A DNA stretch of 7,315 nucleotides, taken from positions 1 through 7,315 of the forward strand of contig JAADIK010000104.1 in NCBI GenBank assembly GCA_013151365.1, written 5' to 3'. The notes under the pieces were generated by a model that was not told where the DNA came from, did not search any database, and was given only the letters and a program-made list of their open reading frames with translations. Below are positions 5,822 through 7,315 of this stretch, piece after piece; position 1 is the stretch's first letter, and each line of letters opens with the position of its first letter. The stretch comes from Deltaproteobacteria bacterium. GTDB lineage: Bacteria; Desulfobacterota; Desulfobulbia; Desulfobulbales; Desulfobulbaceae. Made by a program: the position numbers and the translations under genes.

Positions 5822-5964
5822 AGTGCCCATCCAGGAACGGTCTTTTTGTCCGATCTCGGCGTTATGCTCAAAAAATAATCCTCAGAATATCACTTATATG
5901 CCTGTGGTTATTTTTTTCGCATGCCTTGATCTCGAACAAAAATCCTCGTTCCTGAACGGACACT
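5822..5964. repeat. 143-bp imperfect inverted repeat between nifN and nifB (MITE-like hairpin)
   Basis: The left arm 5822-5880 and the right arm 5906-5964 pair almost end to end. The ends read AGTGCCCATCCAGGAACG on the left and, as reverse complement, AGTGTCCGTTCAGGAACG on the right. Inside, TTTTTGTCCGA pairs with TTTTTGTTCGA, and CAAAAAATAAT with GAAAAAAATAA. The loop is 25 bases. Flanking AGAA occurs at 5818-5821 and 5965-5968 (TAGAA at 5817-5821 and 5964-5968 if the last T is counted as target), a possible 4-5 bp target duplication. This fits a MITE-like element. As RNA it would form a long hairpin upstream of nifB and could attenuate readthrough from nifEN. No sigma-54 or NifA site is visible in the spacer. 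Confidence 0.7.
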
Positions 5965-5989
5965 AGAATATATCAGCAAGGAGAAGATA

Positions 5990-7267
5990 ATGACAGCAAA
6001 CATCGATTTCAACCGCCATCCATGCTTCAACGCCAAGGTCAAGGGACAGTATGGCCGGGTGCATCTGCCGGTGGCGCCGAAATGCAACATCCAGTGCAAC
6101 TACTGCAACCGCAAATATGACTGTGTCAACGAATCGCGGCCCGGCGTCACCAGTACGGTGCTTTCTCCCGAGCAGGCGCTTTATTATATGGGCAAGGTCC
6201 TGGAAAAGGAGCCGCGCATTTCCGTGGCCGGTATTGCCGGCCCCGGCGACCCCTTTGCCAACTCCGATGCCACCCTGGAAACCATGCGGCTTATCCGCAA
6301 CACGTATCCCGACACCCTGCTCTGCCTGGCCTCCAATGGTATGAACCTGGCGCCCCATGTGCCGGAATTGGCCGAGATCGGAGTCTCCCACGTGACCGTG
6401 ACCGTCAACGGCATCGACCCGGATGTCACTAAAAATATCTACTCCTGGGTTCGGGACGGCAAGGTGCTGTACCGGGGACGGCAGGGGGCCGAGCTGTTAC
6501 TGGCCCGGCAGCTCCGCTCCATCGAAAAACTGAAACAGTACGGCATTACGGTAAAAATCAATACCATCGTTATTCCCGGCATCAATGATCATCATATCAT
6601 CGAGGTTGCCCGGGCCATGAAGGAACTCGGCGTGGACCTGCTCAACTGCATGGCCATGTTTCCCAACGCCGACACCGTCTTTGAGGACGTCCCGGAACCG
6701 TCCAGGGCCGACATGACCGAGATCCGCAACGAGGCGGAACAATATCTGCCCCAGATGCGGCATTGCACGCGCTGCCGCGCCGATGCCGTCGGCCTGCTTG
6801 AAGAAGACCGGACCGACGAGATGCGCGGTTGCCTGTCGGCCTGTGCCAGCCTGCCGAAACATTCCGAGGCCAAACGTCCCTATGTGGCGGTGGCCACCCT
6901 GGAAGGCGTACTGGTCAATCAGCATCTCGGCGAGGCGACTCGCTTCCAGATATGGGGCGAGGATGGCGCCGGCGGCTACCAACTGATCGAAGAACGCCCT
7001 GCCCCGCCGCCGGGCGGCGGTTCCCAGCGCTGGTTCAATATCAGCCGCATCCTTGGTGATTGCCGGGCCATCCTGGTCAACGACCTGGGCGACAGTCCGA
7101 AAGCGACTCTTAAGAAAAAAGGCATCAAACCGGTGATCATGGCCGGATTTATCGAAAGAGGCCTGGAAGCGGTCTACACCGGCAAGGGCTTGACCAGCCT
7201 GCAGGGACGGATGCACAAGTGCTCCACCAAAGGAGCCTGCGTTGGCGGCGGCACCGGCTGCGGCTGA
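5990..7267 (+). CDS. nifB: Radical SAM NifB-co synthase NifB with C-terminal NifX-like domain
   Basis: NifB joins two [4Fe-4S] clusters, with a SAM-derived carbide and an added sulfur, into the Fe8S9C core NifB-co, which goes to NifEN. The 425-aa product has HPCF (10-13), the radical-SAM motif C32-x3-C36-x2-C39 (CNIQCNYC), AGPGDPF (83-89), SNG (115-117), the GAELLL stretch (166-171), IPGINDHH (195-202) and the NifB-specific CTRCRADAVG (C259, C262) linked to K-cluster binding. A NifX-like cofactor-binding domain follows (about 297-402). The tail ends with three cysteines, C411, C417 and C424, in a Gly-rich stretch, which is unusual. ATG 5990 has AAGGAG at 5978-5983. The gene lies 212 bp after nifN with a hairpin repeat between, so it may be read from the nifE promoter or from an unseen one. 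The protein appears complete. Confidence 0.96.
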   Translation: MTANIDFNRHPCFNAKVKGQYGRVHLPVAPKCNIQCNYCNRKYDCVNESRPGVTSTVLSPEQALYYMGKVLEKEPRISVAGIAGPGDPFANSDATLETMRLIRNTYPDTLLCLASNGMNLAPHVPELAEIGVSHVTVTVNGIDPDVTKNIYSWVRDGKVLYRGRQGAELLLARQLRSIEKLKQYGITVKINTIVIPGINDHHIIEVARAMKELGVDLLNCMAMFPNADTVFEDVPEPSRADMTEIRNEAEQYLPQMRHCTRCRADAVGLLEEDRTDEMRGCLSACASLPKHSEAKRPYVAVATLEGVLVNQHLGEATRFQIWGEDGAGGYQLIEERPAPPPGGGSQRWFNISRILGDCRAILVNDLGDSPKATLKKKGIKPVIMAGFIERGLEAVYTGKGLTSLQGRMHKCSTKGACVGGGTGCG

Positions 7268-7315
7268 AATACGGCAGGCTAGATTGCCGGAAAACAAAAC
7301 GGGGCGCCCTTTGCG
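7268..7315 (+). other. Start of spacer after nifB; weak hairpin
   Basis: The 48 bases to the window end hold a CGGCA/TGCCG stem (7272-7276 with 7285-7289) without a T-tract, then the sequence resembling that after nifN, including the palindromic GGGCGCCC (7302-7309). A terminator may be completed beyond the window. Confidence 0.35.

Noticed and set aside
5903..5920. Sigma-54 promoter for nifB at TGTGGTTA...CGC
   Set aside because: GG to GC spacing is 11, not 10, and the flanking bases do not fit; it lies inside the inverted repeat. No TGT-N10-ACA was found nearby.

Overview
The window is part of a nitrogen-fixation (nif) locus for assembling the nitrogenase iron-molybdenum cofactor, from a moderately GC-rich bacterium. 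Protein style (NifB fused to a C-terminal NifX-like domain, NifN with the N-terminal motif NACKLCRPLGA, a thioredoxin-like [2Fe-2S] ferredoxin beside nif genes), together with intergenic hairpin repeats, suggests an anaerobic Desulfobacterota member (Desulfobulbales-like). That assignment is inference; no marker gene is present. All genes are on the + strand.

Layout. (1) 1-756: 3' part of a NifB-like paralogue (end of the radical-SAM domain plus NifX-like domain); its 5' part lies outside the window. (2) 757-973: a 217-bp MITE-like element with perfect 13-bp terminal inverted repeats and a 5-bp target duplication (TGTAA), inserted directly after the stop codon of the paralogue. (3) 1035-2576: a tightly packed set of four genes: [2Fe-2S] ferredoxin, GNAT acetyltransferase, HEPN-like helical protein and a 100-aa protein of unknown family. 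The last two junctions are ATGA overlaps. (4) 2577-3006: a 430-bp non-coding region with hairpins, then a NifA-type upstream activator site (TGT-N10-ACA within a 7-bp dyad) and a sigma-54 -24/-12 promoter. (5) nifE and nifN, 35 bp apart. (6) 5778-5989: a spacer dominated by a 143-bp imperfect inverted repeat, probably a second MITE-like element. (7) nifB (5990-7267), then 48 bp of spacer.

How the genes work together. NifB (radical SAM) makes the Fe8S9C NifB-co precursor. The NifEN heterotetramer accepts it and matures it with Mo and homocitrate before transfer to apo-NifDK. The ferredoxin is a plausible electron donor to this work. The NifB paralogue lacks the conserved CxxCRxDA motif and may do something different. 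The GNAT, HEPN-like and 100-aa proteins have no assigned role; their translational coupling behind a nif-associated ferredoxin makes them the least explained part of the window. nifEN appears to have its own NifA/sigma-54 promoter. nifB has no such promoter that I can see and probably depends on readthrough across the hairpin element. nifH, nifD and nifK are not in the window.
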